64,000 nucleotides of DNA from Coprinopsis marcescibilis. Its lineage: Eukaryota > Basidiomycota > Agaricomycetes > Agaricales > Psathyrellaceae. Position numbers and translations under genes: made by a program. The notes under the pieces are model-generated. The model had not been told where the DNA came from, did no database searches, and saw nothing but the letters and a program-made list of their open reading frames with translations. Below, one piece after another: positions 47,173-58,147 of this stretch; the first letter of the stretch is position 1; every line of letters starts with the position of its first letter. The stretch covers positions 229,254 through 293,253 of the forward strand of contig ML210161.1 of NCBI GenBank assembly GCA_004369085.1. The letters run 5' to 3'.

Positions 47173-48018
47173 ATGATTTCGCACCGACTTACCGACATGT
47201 TTACATTAGGGGAAGAAATTCATCCAAATCAGCAAATCACGGAAACAAACAAGTTGAAATCAGACGACACTGCGGTTGCACTGGACCCCGGGATGGAAAC
47301 AAATCCTATCCAGTCCCCGGACGAGGGGGAAGGAAATTGTATCTGCAGTGACATCAATCCTCATATCCTGCCCCTCTGCTCGTCCGAGTCCAGTCCGAGT
47401 CCTTTTGAGGACATGGGAACGTTTGCAACCTCCACCCCAGTCCGTACACGAATATACAAATCAAGATCGCTTTACGACACCGCCGACGGAACGCTCTACC
47501 GCACAGGATTCACCGCCTCGAAGGCACATACTCGTCGTTATCATCATTCAAAGCCTACCATATGCTCATTCTTCTCGAACACCATTGTCGAGAATGCCAA
47601 GCACACGCGGTTTCTCTGGCGTAAGCGTTTACAGCTTGCGCAGAAACGCACACTTCGGACAACTTCTCGGGCGTTAGAGTTGAACCGGAAGACGAGTTAC
47701 CTGAGGAAGATGCCTTACATTGAGGGAATCAGATGGGAAGTTCCGTCGGAATTCGAGCAGTACCAGTTCTTGATGCATCTGCAGGCGAAGGAGGAGGGAT
47801 CGGGTATGAGAGATGTGGAGATATATGAGGACGTACGGGCACGAATTAGCTGCACTGGCAGATGGGCGGAACACTCGGACAAACCGAGATATGCATTTCA
47901 TTACGACACCAAGTCTAACGACTACGACCTAGAGGACCATACTTTATTCAAGATCCTCGACACCGAGAGTTCCGTCGCGAAAGGAGCAAGAGATTACGGG
48001 CAGGTTCAAGTGTTTTAG
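47173..48018 (+). CDS. Hypothetical protein, unknown family
   Basis: A single open frame of 281 residues from ATG 47173 to TAG 48016-48018. The N-terminal 90 residues are acidic and disordered (DDTAVALDPGMETNPIQSPD). Residues about 100-175 are Arg/Lys/His-rich (TRRYHHSKPTICSFFSN; LWRKRLQLAQKRTLRTTSRA), and the C-terminus mixes acidic and aromatic residues (WEVPSEFEQYQFLMHLQAKE; LEDHTLFKILDTESS). No domain, signal peptide or membrane segment was recognised. Length and composition favour a real gene over a shadow, since no better gene uses the opposite strand. An upstream exon within 46958-47107 may exist, so the true N-terminus is uncertain. Confidence 0.6.
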   Translation: MISHRLTDMFTLGEEIHPNQQITETNKLKSDDTAVALDPGMETNPIQSPDEGEGNCICSDINPHILPLCSSESSPSPFEDMGTFATSTPVRTRIYKSRSLYDTADGTLYRTGFTASKAHTRRYHHSKPTICSFFSNTIVENAKHTRFLWRKRLQLAQKRTLRTTSRALELNRKTSYLRKMPYIEGIRWEVPSEFEQYQFLMHLQAKEEGSGMRDVEIYEDVRARISCTGRWAEHSDKPRYAFHYDTKSNDYDLEDHTLFKILDTESSVAKGARDYGQVQVF

Positions 48019-48151
48019 CAAGGAACGGATTACATTCATGCGCTAGATAATGTACTATACCTCCATGTCTTTACGACGACCACCGAACTTTACATGTAAT
48101 TACCCATAGTATTGCTTATGTATTATAAGTTTCGAGCGCTCGGGTCCGATT

Positions 48152-49553
48152 CTAATTGAAGGTTTCGACGTAGTTGACGACTGCGTCCGTGAACTCTTTT
48201 GGCCTAAAGATGGTTAATTTTCCTTGAATCAGATATTACAGCTGGAAGCCTACTTTTCCGCATGAACTTTTTAAAAAAACAACAAGGTGTGAGGACCAGA
48301 GTTCTTAAGTCTCGAAGACAAAAATGGCTCACCCCAATGTCCGGTGTGCATAACTTCAAGCTGATAATTGGGGAAATACCGTGCTATTGTATGAAGATGC
48401 TCTTCCTTGATGTACCTTTGAGGACTGATGTGAGCAGCAAGCTTAACAGCTGGAGACCTATGTTACTCACGGACTCCGAGACCCCTTCACAAACAGAGTT
48501 TGCCCGTTCCAGACGCGTTCTCCGGGTAAATAAGGGAAGTCTCCAATGTTGGAAATCGAATCTTGGAAGGTGTTAAGAGGGACCATAAAGTGGGCTTGGG
48601 AGTTATTTTTGTCGAAAGGTAACAGGTTGGTCAGTAAAAACGCCCGGACGCCTGGATCCTGAAATTCCCGTTTCGTTGGTATCAACAACAGCATGAGGTC
48701 ATCGTTTTGCTCACCGGTTCCACTTGAGCAAGATAATCCGAAGCCTCTTTTCTCGTTTTCAGCCCCAAGTCTTCAATTTTCTTCAACGTGTTCACATAAT
48801 CGATAAATTGCTGAGATATTCGGCCCTTTATTGGGGAGACATCCACGACTACGAGGTGATTGAGTGTATGTGGTGGTTGTTCGTGGCCTGCTGCCAGGGC
48901 TACAGACATGGCCACTTTTCCTCCCCTGCACCGATATGGGTATTCGTATGAGACAATTATTCCACAGCAAGGTGATCGGATAACTTACATGGAATGTCCA
49001 ATGAGGGATACCTCCGATAGATTATTGCCGTTGATAAATTTCCAGACATCTGCGGCCATAGCTTCGTATGTCATGGGTTCTGCATGAGGTGAGGTTCCGT
49101 GGTTCCTAAGATCCTACAGAGGACATCAGTGATAGCAATAAATGCCCAGAGATTGATATCTACTAAAGCGTAGACAGGCCTCTGCAGCCGTTCCATGAGG
49201 GCCTTGGAGATAGTGTTCCAGTTCCGTTTTGACCCACTGAACACTGCTAAGCGCCTGACAAAAGAGTCATGGAGCTCAAAGAACTCACAAGAATCCATGA
49301 AGAATGACAACGGCTTTATCCTTGTTGTTAGTCCGAGGTGAGTGAACGATGTAGTCCAGTTCTATAGGTTGAACATTTGATGTCCAGGGTCGAGATTGAA
49401 TCCTCTGGACCGTGGCTGCCTTGTAATTCGATGAAATGGGGTATGTACAGGAGGAAGCTGTAACTCACGTCTATGCAATCCTTTGGCACTCTGGAGTCGC
49501 GTCCTAGAGAGAAATCTCCCAGAATTTGTAATCGAAATCATTCTGCCTTGCAT
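48152..49553 (-). CDS. ABHD11-like alpha/beta-hydrolase, paralogue 1
   Basis: The ATG at 49553 opens a basic, hydroxylated, mitochondrial-presequence-like leader (MQGRMISITNSGRFLSRTRL). Exons then give LDYIVHSPRTNNKDKAVVIL with HGF (oxyanion His-Gly), GSKRNWNTISKALMERLQRP, DLRNHGTSPHAEPMTYEAMA, NLSEVSLIGHSM then GG (GHSMGG nucleophile), KVAMSVALAAGHEQPP, VVVDVSPIKGRISQQF, RAFLLTNLLPFDKNN and GHW then VHAEKPKEFTDAVVNYVETF (catalytic His), ending TAG at 48152-48154. About eight short exons, about 310 residues. Known family: ABHD11/Imo32-type hydrolases, mitochondrial in animals and yeast; a substrate is not fixed. A second copy lies at 56960-58147 on the same strand; this is one of two local paralogues. 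Confidence 0.85.
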
Positions 49554-49924
49554 GCTGATCGTCGTTGTAGGTCAAGTGCCAGCGCCATGCCATGACGTTA
49601 TAGCAAACTTTGAGTGGTCACTATTTTTGGCCAAGGTCAACCTTGGCGATCATCGCGGCTTGCTCAGCTCCCACCATATTCATTTCCGCTGCGAATTACC
49701 ATCCTTACACCCCGACAAACTTTGTGGCGATATTTCGGCAAGCGGTTAACAAACATCCTGAACCATAACAGCCAAATGCTTCTCATTTTCACCGGTCTCT
49801 CACGCTGATGCAGGCGGCTTCCTGCACTGAGCCTCGTGCTCTCATGAAAACCGGGCATTAGAACCGCATTCATGATTCTACTGGCACTTCTTCGGGTTTA
49901 CATGACCACAAGTTGTCGACAAGG
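49554..49924. promoter_or_regulatory. Divergent intergenic region, ABHD11-like / carboxylesterase
   Basis: About 371 bp separate the two divergent start codons. Both promoters must lie here. No consensus element was recognised. Confidence 0.35.
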
Positions 49925-52073
49925 ATGGACGGGTTAAAGCTACGAAGGTCTCAAGTTTCCGAACCCTCACAAGGTCTCCACCATTCGCCATTTATGTGGC
50001 TAGCAACGTTCACCGCAGCGGTCATTTGCTTGTTTTACGGACAGACGCTGACCGTCATGTCCGCTCCAAGCATTTTAGAGACAGGGGGAGACATCGTTGA
50101 CACAGGATATGCCCGGTATCGAGGGAACAGGGCGAATGCAAACACTGTGGCATATCTGGGAATTCCCTATGCTGAACCGCCCCTAGGTGAACTGCGATTT
50201 AGGGCACCTGTTCCCTTGAACACAACCAAGATTCGGGAGGAAGTTGGAAGGCGGGTAATTCCTGCCACTGAGTATCCGGATTTTGCCATTCAAGGATCAA
50301 CTGGAGGTGAGCACATACATTCCCACTTCCCATATCTTGGTAATAATGTCCCTGTTGTATAGGCGGAGATGCTGGTGGTGCCGGAAGTGAAGACTGTCTC
50401 AAGATCAACATTTATACTCCTTCAAGGGCCAGAAGAGGCAGTGACCGTAAGGCGAAAGTAACTCTCGTCCTGGCTCATATCTGATCGATGGTGTACCCAC
50501 AGTCCCTGTACTAGTCTACATCCATGGAGGAGGTGCATTCGGCCTGCCCATCATGTGTGTGTCATCCCTCTGACCGTTTCCACAGGTTACATCTACGGCA
50601 ACCCTGCCAATTGGCCTTTTGAGCACTGGATAGAACAGAACCCGAACGTCGTCATTGTCTCCGTCTACTACCGCTTGTCGTCCTTTGGCTTCCTCGCAAT
50701 CCCCGAATTCTCTGATTCTGCGAACGGCGACTTCAATGCAGGCTTTCTTGACCAAATTGAAGCCTTGAGATGGGTTAAACGTAACATTGCACGTTTTGGT
50801 GGAGATCCCGACCGAGTGACCATTAACGGAAACAGTGCAGGAGGTGCCTCGGTTTTGCTACACTTGGTAGCTGAAACCAAAGAGAAATTATTCTCTGGTG
50901 CCATTGCGCAAAGCGTGTACAGGACACCGTTGCCAACTCCAGAGCAACAACTAGTTCGTGAATATTTTCAGTGCCAAGTGTCGCAGTTAATAACTAAATC
51001 GGATCGCACAGTCGCTATTCAAATACTACGCCGAAGCTGCCGGATGCGGCAAGGGCACCGTGTTGGAACAGTTGACCTGTTTGAGGAAGGCTCCTGTCAG
51101 TGCTTTGGCCCGGGCTCAGGACGGTGCTACGCCCGTTGCAGTAGGGTCAGGATACCGTCAATTCCATCCCGTGGTCGATGGAAAAATCATCGCCGATTTC
51201 CCAACTCGCTTGATTTCTCAAGGCAAGTTTGCGAGAGTACCTTTGATTGTTGGGCGAGTGTTCTTTTTGGTCTTAGGTATATTTTACTAATGGGAGCTTA
51301 ATTATAGAGCGACGACGAATGAGACGCTTGGTGGCGGCACCGAAGTCCCAGAGTCCTTGAAGAGGTTCTTCCCTTCCATCACGGATGCAGATATCGCTGC
51401 TCTCGAAAGTGTAAGTCCCACAACAACTTCGACTGTTATAGGCTCATGATTCTTGTAGGCGTACGAACTAAAAGATTTTCCCTCTGAAGACTTGAGGTAC
51501 CAGGCTCTCATTGGAGACGTTCAGTTGAAAGCTGCAGTGAGTATACGACCGACATCAATCGCACTCTTGAGTGACGCTGATCTATTGGTGCAGCGATCTA
51601 TACTCGGTACAGCATTTTCGCGGCGCGGTATCGAGGCCTACGCCTACCGATACAACCAACGGAACCCGACCAACGGCGGTACTGGTGTGTGGCATGCCTC
51701 TGAGAATTGGATGATGTTTAGGGGAACAAATACAGGGTGCGTCCTTTCTTGTTCACTCTGTTAACTCACAACCCATCCGGTTCTTAGATTCAACGGAACC
51801 ACGACTTTCACGCCGCTCGACGAAGCTGAACGAAACTTCGCACGGGAACTCATCGCATACTGGCTGTCCTTCGTTCGGACTGGCAACCCCAACACACATA
51901 AGCTGTCGCGTTCGCCACGGTGGCCTGTTTACAAAACCGACTCCAGGGTGCGCATTGTACTTCAACAGGCACAAAACATTGCCGCCAGCGGAAGTTTTGT
52001 GGAGGCTGAGGAGATCGGAGAGGCGGGACGAAGTGCAATAATCGCTAGTCAAGTTGACACACAGCAAAATTAG
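49925..52073 (+). CDS. Type-B carboxylesterase/lipase, diverged dispersed copy (GNSAG)
   Basis: The start is taken at ATG 49925; ATG 49994 (MWLATFTAAVICLFYGQTLT) would place the signal segment at the very N-terminus and is a real alternative. Seen: DTGYARYRGNRANANTVAYL with GIPYAEPPLGELRF, GSEDCLKINIYTPSRARR, PVLVYIHGG then GYIYGN, VIVSVYYRLSSFGFLAIPE, FGGDPDRVTINGNSAGGASV (Ser nucleophile), FHPVVDGKIIADFPTRLIS, GATTNETLGGGTEVP (acid), GTGVWHASENWMMFRG (His), and a C-terminal LIAYWLSFVRTGNPNTHKL helix, with TAG at 52071-52073. About nine exons, about 540 residues, full COesterase. It is distinct from the left-hand array in exon layout and sequence. Asn precedes the nucleophile instead of Glu. 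Confidence 0.86.
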
Positions 52074-52190
52074 TTCATAATAAAACAGATTGTACCACAT
52101 TTGTTTTATGCCATTGTACCCCGGGTGCCAGGGGCTTGTCTGTCATATGCATTCAATGCAAGGGGTATCACTTGTTGCATGTGGGTGAGT

Positions 52191-52210
52191 GGCCCGGTGT
52201 ACCCCGGGCC
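52191..52210. other. GC-rich perfect inverted repeat
   Basis: ggcccgg and ccgggcc flank a six-base loop, and a related gtaccccggg string occurs 85 bp upstream at about 52116. It lies between the carboxylesterase stop and the TSC13 start. It may be a protein-binding palindrome or a chance event; function is not known. Confidence 0.4.
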
Positions 52211-52337
52211 AGCATGGGCGCGCACAAGGATGCAAACAAGTTGCAGTTACACATGGCAGGGCAAACCTACACCATGACTGGCTGGGCATAACGAGCCTCA
52301 CTCCTCACCACTATCCCCAACTCTCGCGTCGTTCACA

Positions 52338-53693
52338 ATGATATCATTGTCCATTTCGCCTGCGTCGAAAAGTCCGCTATGCAGCACTATAATATTTGAT
52401 TTCCCACAAGACGCGACTGTCTTGGAGGTGAAAGAAAGGATTGCTGCACAATACCCGAAGGTATGGGTGGGCCATAGCACGATTGATATTCAACCATGCC
52501 TCACCAATCCACCACTGTAGCTTGGAGTGTCACGCCAGAAGCTGTCGCTGAAGGGTGACAAAAAAGCTCTTAACGACGAGGACAAGGTGAACGCCTTGAG
52601 TGGGAAGGAACTGCAGGTCAAAGATTTGGGGCCTCAAATTGGGTGGCGAACTGTGTTCCTGATTGAATATGTCAGTAATCTCGACAATTTACCTGGCTTT
52701 TTGATCTAATTTTCTTCAATGTGTCCCTTAGGTTGGCCCGCTGATTGTCCACCCGGTCATTTACTACTACCCCAAGTTGGTTTACGGCAAGGACGTGCAA
52801 CATAGCGCAGTGCAGAAGTAGGTGGTACCACCACTCGTCTTGAGCAACTCCTTACTGTGTTGGATGTTAGATATGTTTTCGCCTTCGTGATGCTTCACTT
52901 TTTGAAGCGCGAGCTGGAGTCTGTGCTGTGCGTCCGAAAGCCTCAATGGGAGATAGTCTCACTTTGCTGACCGAAAGTCAGCGTCCACCGGTTTTCTCAT
53001 GGAACCATGCCGGTTAGAAACCTATTCAAAAAGTAAGCTTCGTGATTTTTCTTTATTGCATGGCCCTTAACAATCGGTGTAGCTCAGCAGCGTACCACCT
53101 TCTCTACGGTGAACATGATTAGAACTTTGCTCCGATCAGGTCTAAAGTCTGACATACTTTCGCAGGCGTTGCCCTTGCACTCGATGTTTACCGACAAAAA
53201 TATTCAGTTGGTTCCCCGTATATTGTTGGAACCTACCGAAGCAACGAGACCGTCCTTCGGGTAGCTGCTGGCGTCTGGGCAGTAAGTTCTTCGAGTGCTT
53301 TTCAGATGCCCTTCTCACCTAGGTCACACTTACAGTACGCTGAATTCTCTAACTTTCTCGCCCACTACACCCTCCGCAATTTACGACCGCCTGGTACCCG
53401 CAAACGCGGTATTCCACGTGGATACCCTTTCAACTTGATTTCATGTCCTAATTACTTCTTCGAGATTGTCGCATGGTCTGTGATTGCTGGCCTAACGAAC
53501 AGTGTTACGGGTAGGCATCCTTCCCCTTCGTTTGACTCGTGGTTCACGACATTCCACCACAGGCTACGTTATTGTCGGCCAGGCTATATTTACTCTCTCG
53601 CAGTGGGCCATGAAGAGACACATTGGATACAAGAAGGAATTTGGGAACGAGTATCCTCGGAACAGGAAGGCAATATTCCCTTTCATCTACTAG
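52338..53693 (+). CDS. TSC13: Very-long-chain enoyl-CoA reductase Tsc13, paralogue 1
   Basis: The ATG at 52338 opens MISLSISPASKSPLCSTIIF with the ubiquitin-like N-terminal domain (ATVLEVKERIAAQYPK, LSLKGDKKALNDEDKV). Then come VGPLIVHPVIYYYPKLVYGK, YVFAFVMLHFLKRELESVL, SVHRFSHGTMPVRNLFK, SAAYHLLYG, SPYIVGTYRSNETVLRVAAG, YAEFSNFLAHYTLRNLRPPG, SCPNYFFEIVAWSVIAGLTN and GYKKEFGNEYPRNRKAIFPF, with TAG at 53691-53693. About nine exons; every splice joins in frame. Known role: last (trans-2-enoyl-CoA to acyl-CoA, NADPH) step of ER very-long-chain fatty-acid elongation, needed for sphingolipids. Multiple transmembrane helices are evident. A second copy follows directly in tandem. Confidence 0.88.
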
Positions 53694-54109
53694 ACCTTGT
53701 AATTCGGTGTCAGACTCCTCGGAATGTTGAAGTATCATACTGCCCTTTACACTTGACGACTCGCAAGGCAGGTTCTGGCACGAACGCCTCCTTTTACAAA
53801 TAATATCGGGACAGCCCATCTGGCAGTTGCGCCAACGTCCAAGTACAATTTGGGTTATCCTTGAAACCTCCACCGCTGCACTTTGCAGGCAGGCCATATT
53901 GATTGGGGTGTCGGAGGTTTACGGTAATAAAGTACCAGGTCCGCTTCTCGGAAGCAGTCGCAGTACTATTAAGCGCCTCAGTTGGCCACTGGTCCCACAT
54001 GATTTATTTGTTGCGCACGGACCAAAACCCTGCTTGCTGGCAGTTTCCACCCGCAACGCCGGCAACTCACAGTCTTCACCCAGCTTCACTCCTACTGTGA
54101 ACCTACGCT

Positions 54110-55472
54110 ATGGTTTCGCTCACCATCTCTCCTGCGTCGAAGGGGTCTCTGCTGAAGTCTCCATTGACAATTGATGTCTCCGCTGACGCGACCGTTCTGG
54201 AGGTCAAGGAACAAATCGCGGTCAAGTATCCCAAGGTACGTCGTCCTATTTTCTTGGGACGCGTTATATCAACGGGAGCCAATCTTCGTGTGCATTTCTA
54301 ATGGAAACATCATAGTTTGGTGTATCGCGTCAAAAGCTGTCCTTGAAAGGCGACAAGAAGGCATTGAAGGATGAGGAGAAGGTGGATTCCCTCAGCGGAC
54401 GCGACTTGCAAGTCAAGGATTTAGGCCCTCAAATGAGCTGGCGCACTGTGTTCATGATCGAATATGTGATTATAACTGTTTTAACGCAGGAGCTTACTAA
54501 ACTCATATCGTGTTAGGTTGGCCCCCTCATTATCCACCCCATTTTCTACTTCTTCCCAAAGTTGATTTATGGAAAGGATGTTGAGCATAGTGCTCTGCAA
54601 AAGTGCGTCCCTTACTTGACTCTGAACCAATCCTGGGGTTGACCACGACAATAGCTATGTATTCGCGTTCGTCATGCTCCATTTTTTGAAACGAGAGCTG
54701 GAAACAGTCTTGTAAGTCGACCGTTGATGTGTCTGGGTTTGATCGTTCATGCAATCATCTGCAGTGTCCACCGATTCTCCCATGGAACCATGCCATTCTT
54801 GTTCGTGTTCAGAAAGTACGTTTATACCTATCCAGACCCATTGCACCTGAATTTGACCTATTGTGCAGCTCTGCTTACTACCACATCTGCTACGGTGAGC
54901 TTCAAACTCGCAACCTCTTGTTACACTTGCGTCTGACTGTTTTCATAGGTCTGTTATTTGCTATTGATATCTACCGACCCAAATACTCGGCTACTTCCCC
55001 ATATATCGTTGGGACCTATCGTGACAATGAGATGGTTCTTTGGATAGCTACCGGTTTTTGGCTGGTTGGTTCATTCCGTTTTGCACACAGGCCATGGCTA
55101 ATTGATTTCCTAGTACGCACAAGTCTCCAACTTCCGCACGCACATCACCCTTCGCAACTTGCGCCCGCCTGGCACCCGAGTGCGTGGCCTCCCCCGAGGA
55201 TACGGCTTCAACCTCGTTTCGTGCCCCAACTACTTCTTCGAGATTGTTGCTTGGACTGTCCTTGTCGTGCTCACCCAGAGTATCGCATGTGAGTTCTCCG
55301 CCCCTATGACGTATATACCGACTGACTAACATTTATTCCAGCCTACTTCTTCATCATCCTCGCCATCGTCACCCTCTCCGGATGGGCTTTGAAGAGGCAC
55401 AACAACTACAAGAAAGAGTTTGGCAAGGAGTACCCCCGCCACCGAAGGGCTCTTTTCCCCTTCGTATTTTAA
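54110..55472 (+). CDS. TSC13: Very-long-chain enoyl-CoA reductase Tsc13, paralogue 2
   Basis: The ATG at 54110 opens MVSLTISPASKGSLLKSPLT, then ATVLEVKEQIAVKYPK, FGVSRQKLSLKGDKKALKDE, VGPLIIHPIFYFFPKLIYGK, YVFAFVMLHFLKRELETVL, SVHRFSHGTMPFLFVFRK, SAYYHICYG, SPYIVGTYRDNEMVLWIATG, YAQVSNFRTHITLRNLRPPG, SCPNYFFEIVAWTVLVVLTQ and NNYKKEFGKEYPRHRRALFP, with TAA at 55470-55472. The exon pattern is the same as in paralogue 1. Copy 2 keeps TMPFLFVFRK where copy 1 has TMPVRNLFK. The two lie 416 bp apart, head to tail, with about 60 percent or more identity by eye (not computed). Both appear functional, so this may be recent or maintained duplication. Same ER elongase-cycle role. Confidence 0.88.
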
Positions 55473-55934
55473 AAGGCATCAGCGTATGTCTACTTTTATT
55501 GATATTGCTATTCCATAGCTCCGATATGCCAAATAGACCACCTTGTGCCTGGCACATGCTACCCAGGCTAGATTTCCTCAGTGCATTGCGTCACTTTCCT
55601 ATGTTTCGTCGGATTGCCTGTCCTCCGACTGCGAAGTCATCGGTCTGTTCGTGGCAGGAAGAGCGTCATTAGTCGGCTGTCCACCAGCCTCTCACTGATA
55701 GCCATCCATACCATCCGGCACACGTGCTAATTTTAGTGCTTGCAAGCTCCGAAAGAGTCTTTTGGTCGACCTAGCCATGCATAGAGTAGGGCTACAACAT
55801 TCTGTGGCCCCCGAAATAGCTCGTTGCTCGGCTTAGTTTGTCCGATGAAACCTAGACTGAAAGGTATAAAACTTGGAGGGTGTCAGTCACTTTTACTACT
55901 AACATTGTTCTTCCTCTACCGCTCCCCCTACGAT
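55473..55934. promoter_or_regulatory. Upstream region of the secreted Cys-rich gene
   Basis: No gene was recognised. The stretch just before 55935 is pyrimidine-rich (ctcttcctctaccgctccc type), common in fungal promoters. A TATA-like aggtataaaac lies at about 55863-55873, about 60 bp upstream of the ATG. Confidence 0.4.
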
Positions 55935-56825
55935 ATGCAGAAGATATTTGGACTTGCTCTCGTACTATCGACTGCTCTTGTCGCATTGGGTTCTCCTGCG
56001 CATCTTGCGGCACGAGCGGCGGCTGATAATACCGTATATGTTACCGATGCCCAAACCTTTTGGTAAGTAGTCATAGACATTCTTTTTTTCCGGGATGCTG
56101 TTATCTGATCATTCTTCTCTTAGCATGATCATGCCGCGGTGTGTGCTCTATATCTGCTGCGTTCTCTTCTAGCATCGCTTATACTAGTCTTCTGGCCAAT
56201 CTACAAGAGACCCACATACCAACATTGGAGACAGCGAACACCCAGGCGGGATGAAAACATATTGTTCTCCCAATGGCAAATATGACCCTTCGCAAGGAAC
56301 ACTTGCACCCAACTTTTGGTCCAATGTTGAGTTTAAGACTGGGTTCAGCTCAAGAGGGGCCCGATATGCCCAGTGTGAGTTTCTTGACAAAATCTGGCTT
56401 GATGAAAACCGAGAGCTGAGAGATATTTGCGGTTTAGTGACAGGTTGTATCCGTCCGGAAACATTGGATCGCCTGAATGTGAACGACGGGGGTGGGCAAT
56501 ATGATTCGAGCGGTGGTGCTGGCGGGCAGGGCAACCCTGCTGGTAGCGTGTGTTTGGGGTAAGTCAAATATTGTTCCTTTCGACACGAGTACCACAACGC
56601 TAACTGGTGCTCAATGCTCAATCAGTTACAACCACTACGTCGAGTTAGTTGAACCGGCGGACCGACGTGCTTGTATCAAATGCTGTGACAATTACGACGA
56701 TTGTCCCTTAGATCGAGGTGTGTTGAGGTTTCGAGAATCGTGGATTGGATTTTTGCTGACTTTTGTGTGTAGATACGTCTGGATGTCCTTCAGTCATCAG
56801 CGGGAACTACTTCAACTGCGCGTAG
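55935..56825 (+). CDS. Secreted Cys-rich protein of basidiomycete 'macrophage activating glycoprotein' type
   Basis: The ATG at 55935 opens a signal peptide (MQKIFGLALVLSTALVALGS). Exons join TVYVTDAQTF to CMIMPR, then DPHTNIGDSEHPGGMKTYC, GTLAPNFWSNVEFKTGFS, ARYAQLTGCIRPETLDRLN and GGGQYDSSGGAGGQGNP, then YNHYVELVEPADRRACIKCC then DNYDDCPLD, and DTSGCPSVISGNYFNCA with TAG at 56823-56825. Seven or more Cys residues, all in an extracellular protein of about 180 residues. Family members are annotated in mushroom genomes under the name used here; their molecular function is not established. Alternative splice sites near 56370 and 56440 were chosen because they restore the conserved LTGCIRPET. 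No partner gene is evident. Confidence 0.75.
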
Positions 56826-56959
56826 TAGGGTTGATATCTGCTTTCTTCCAGACATTGGACTTCTTGGACGGCTAGTAGGCTTGAATGTATTAGGACAGAT
56901 AATTAGTGTTTCATGTGCAGCTTAAAAGCTCTAGTGTGCCTTGTAGAAAACGGTCTATG

Positions 56960-58147
56960 TTATCTACTGCTGATGAAATCCACTACCAGCTTTTTAAACT
57001 CGTTTGGCTTTTCCGCGTGAACTGTAGACATGGTAAGAATATGGTGGAATAATGATGATGTGACCCTTACCCCAATGCCCGGCATCAAGGGTTTCAAATC
57101 TAGATTGAGGGAAAAACGCCTTGAAGGCTTCAGTGTAGTCTAGGATCTTGTATTCGCTTGTGCCTCCAGCAATGACTAGCGTAGGACCGTCCCATTGAGG
57201 CCTACCTGACAACTGATAGTCGTAAGGGAATTCTGCTAGTGATGGGATTGCCTCCTTTAGTATGTCGAGGGGTATCAAGAACTTGGCTCTGTCCCGCGGT
57301 TCAGCAGTGCGAGAGTGCCTTGGAAGCAGGAGATTGGTGAGCAGGAATCGACGAATAGCAGGGTCCTAAGAAAGAAGGACAAGATAGATGAAAATATGCT
57401 TGTGGAGATCCAACACCTATAGTCACCTGCTCAAACGGATCCAGTACGCGATCGGCGTCTTGGAGCGTTTTGATCATCCCATGAGGCATGGCATTGATAT
57501 CCTGCATTGCAGACACATACTGAGTTAGTCGGTTCGAGAGGTCAAGTTTGGCCGGGGCCAAATCTGCCACGATAAGGCGCGAGATAGTATCCGAGTTGGT
57601 CGCATCCTTTGACAAAGACAGGGCGACGGTCATGGCAACTTTTGCACCCCTGCAGGTAATGATTTCATGTCCAGAGTCAAAGGCAAGTAAGGCATTCTCC
57701 GTACATAGAATGGCCCAGTAGTGATACGTTTCGAAGTCCGTTTGACGATAGAAAGTGCTTCACATCTTCTGCCATGGCTGCATATGTCATGGGCCTTGCG
57801 TGAGGAGAGGACCCATGGTTTCGAAGGTCGAGTGAGTAAACTGCGCGACCTGGCAGGTCGCGGTGAAAGGCTTTGCAAAGAGAATTCCAGTTTCTTTTTG
57901 AACCACTAGGATATGCAGCAATTAGTAGAGCATTCCTATATACGACTGGAAAAGGAACACACAATAGCCCATGAAGAATGACCAGTGGCCCTTCTGGTCT
58001 TTCCAACACGGCCGATGGACTTGACTTCAGAGCACTGAACGCGAGTTCAACAACGTCCTTGTCTGCAATATTGTGTGACCTTGAATAGAGTCGTGCTGTT
58101 TGATTTATTCGCCGAGGCCTAGACAGAAATCTAGACAGTCTGAGCAT
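56960..58147 (-). CDS. ABHD11-like alpha/beta-hydrolase, paralogue 2
   Basis: The ATG at 58147 (MLRLSRFLSRPRRINQTARL) gives an Arg-rich mitochondrial-type leader. Then come VVELAFSALKSSPSAVLERP, PLVILHGLL, GSKRNWNSLCKAFHRDLPGR, YSLDLRNHGSSPHARPMTYA, NVSLLGHSM then GG (nucleophile), KVAMTVALSLSKDATNSD, LIVADLAPAKLDLSNRLTQY, DPAIRRFLLTNLLLPRHS, GPTLVIAGGTSEYKILDYTE, and GHW then VHAEKPNEFKKLVVDFISSR with TAA at 56960-56962. About seven exons, about 310 residues, full-length ABHD11/Imo32-type. Close paralogue of 48152-49553 (shared GSKRNWN, DLRNHG, PMTY and HAEKP blocks) and on the same strand, so it derives from local duplication. The opposite strand of this region has long frames that are shadows. 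Confidence 0.86.
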
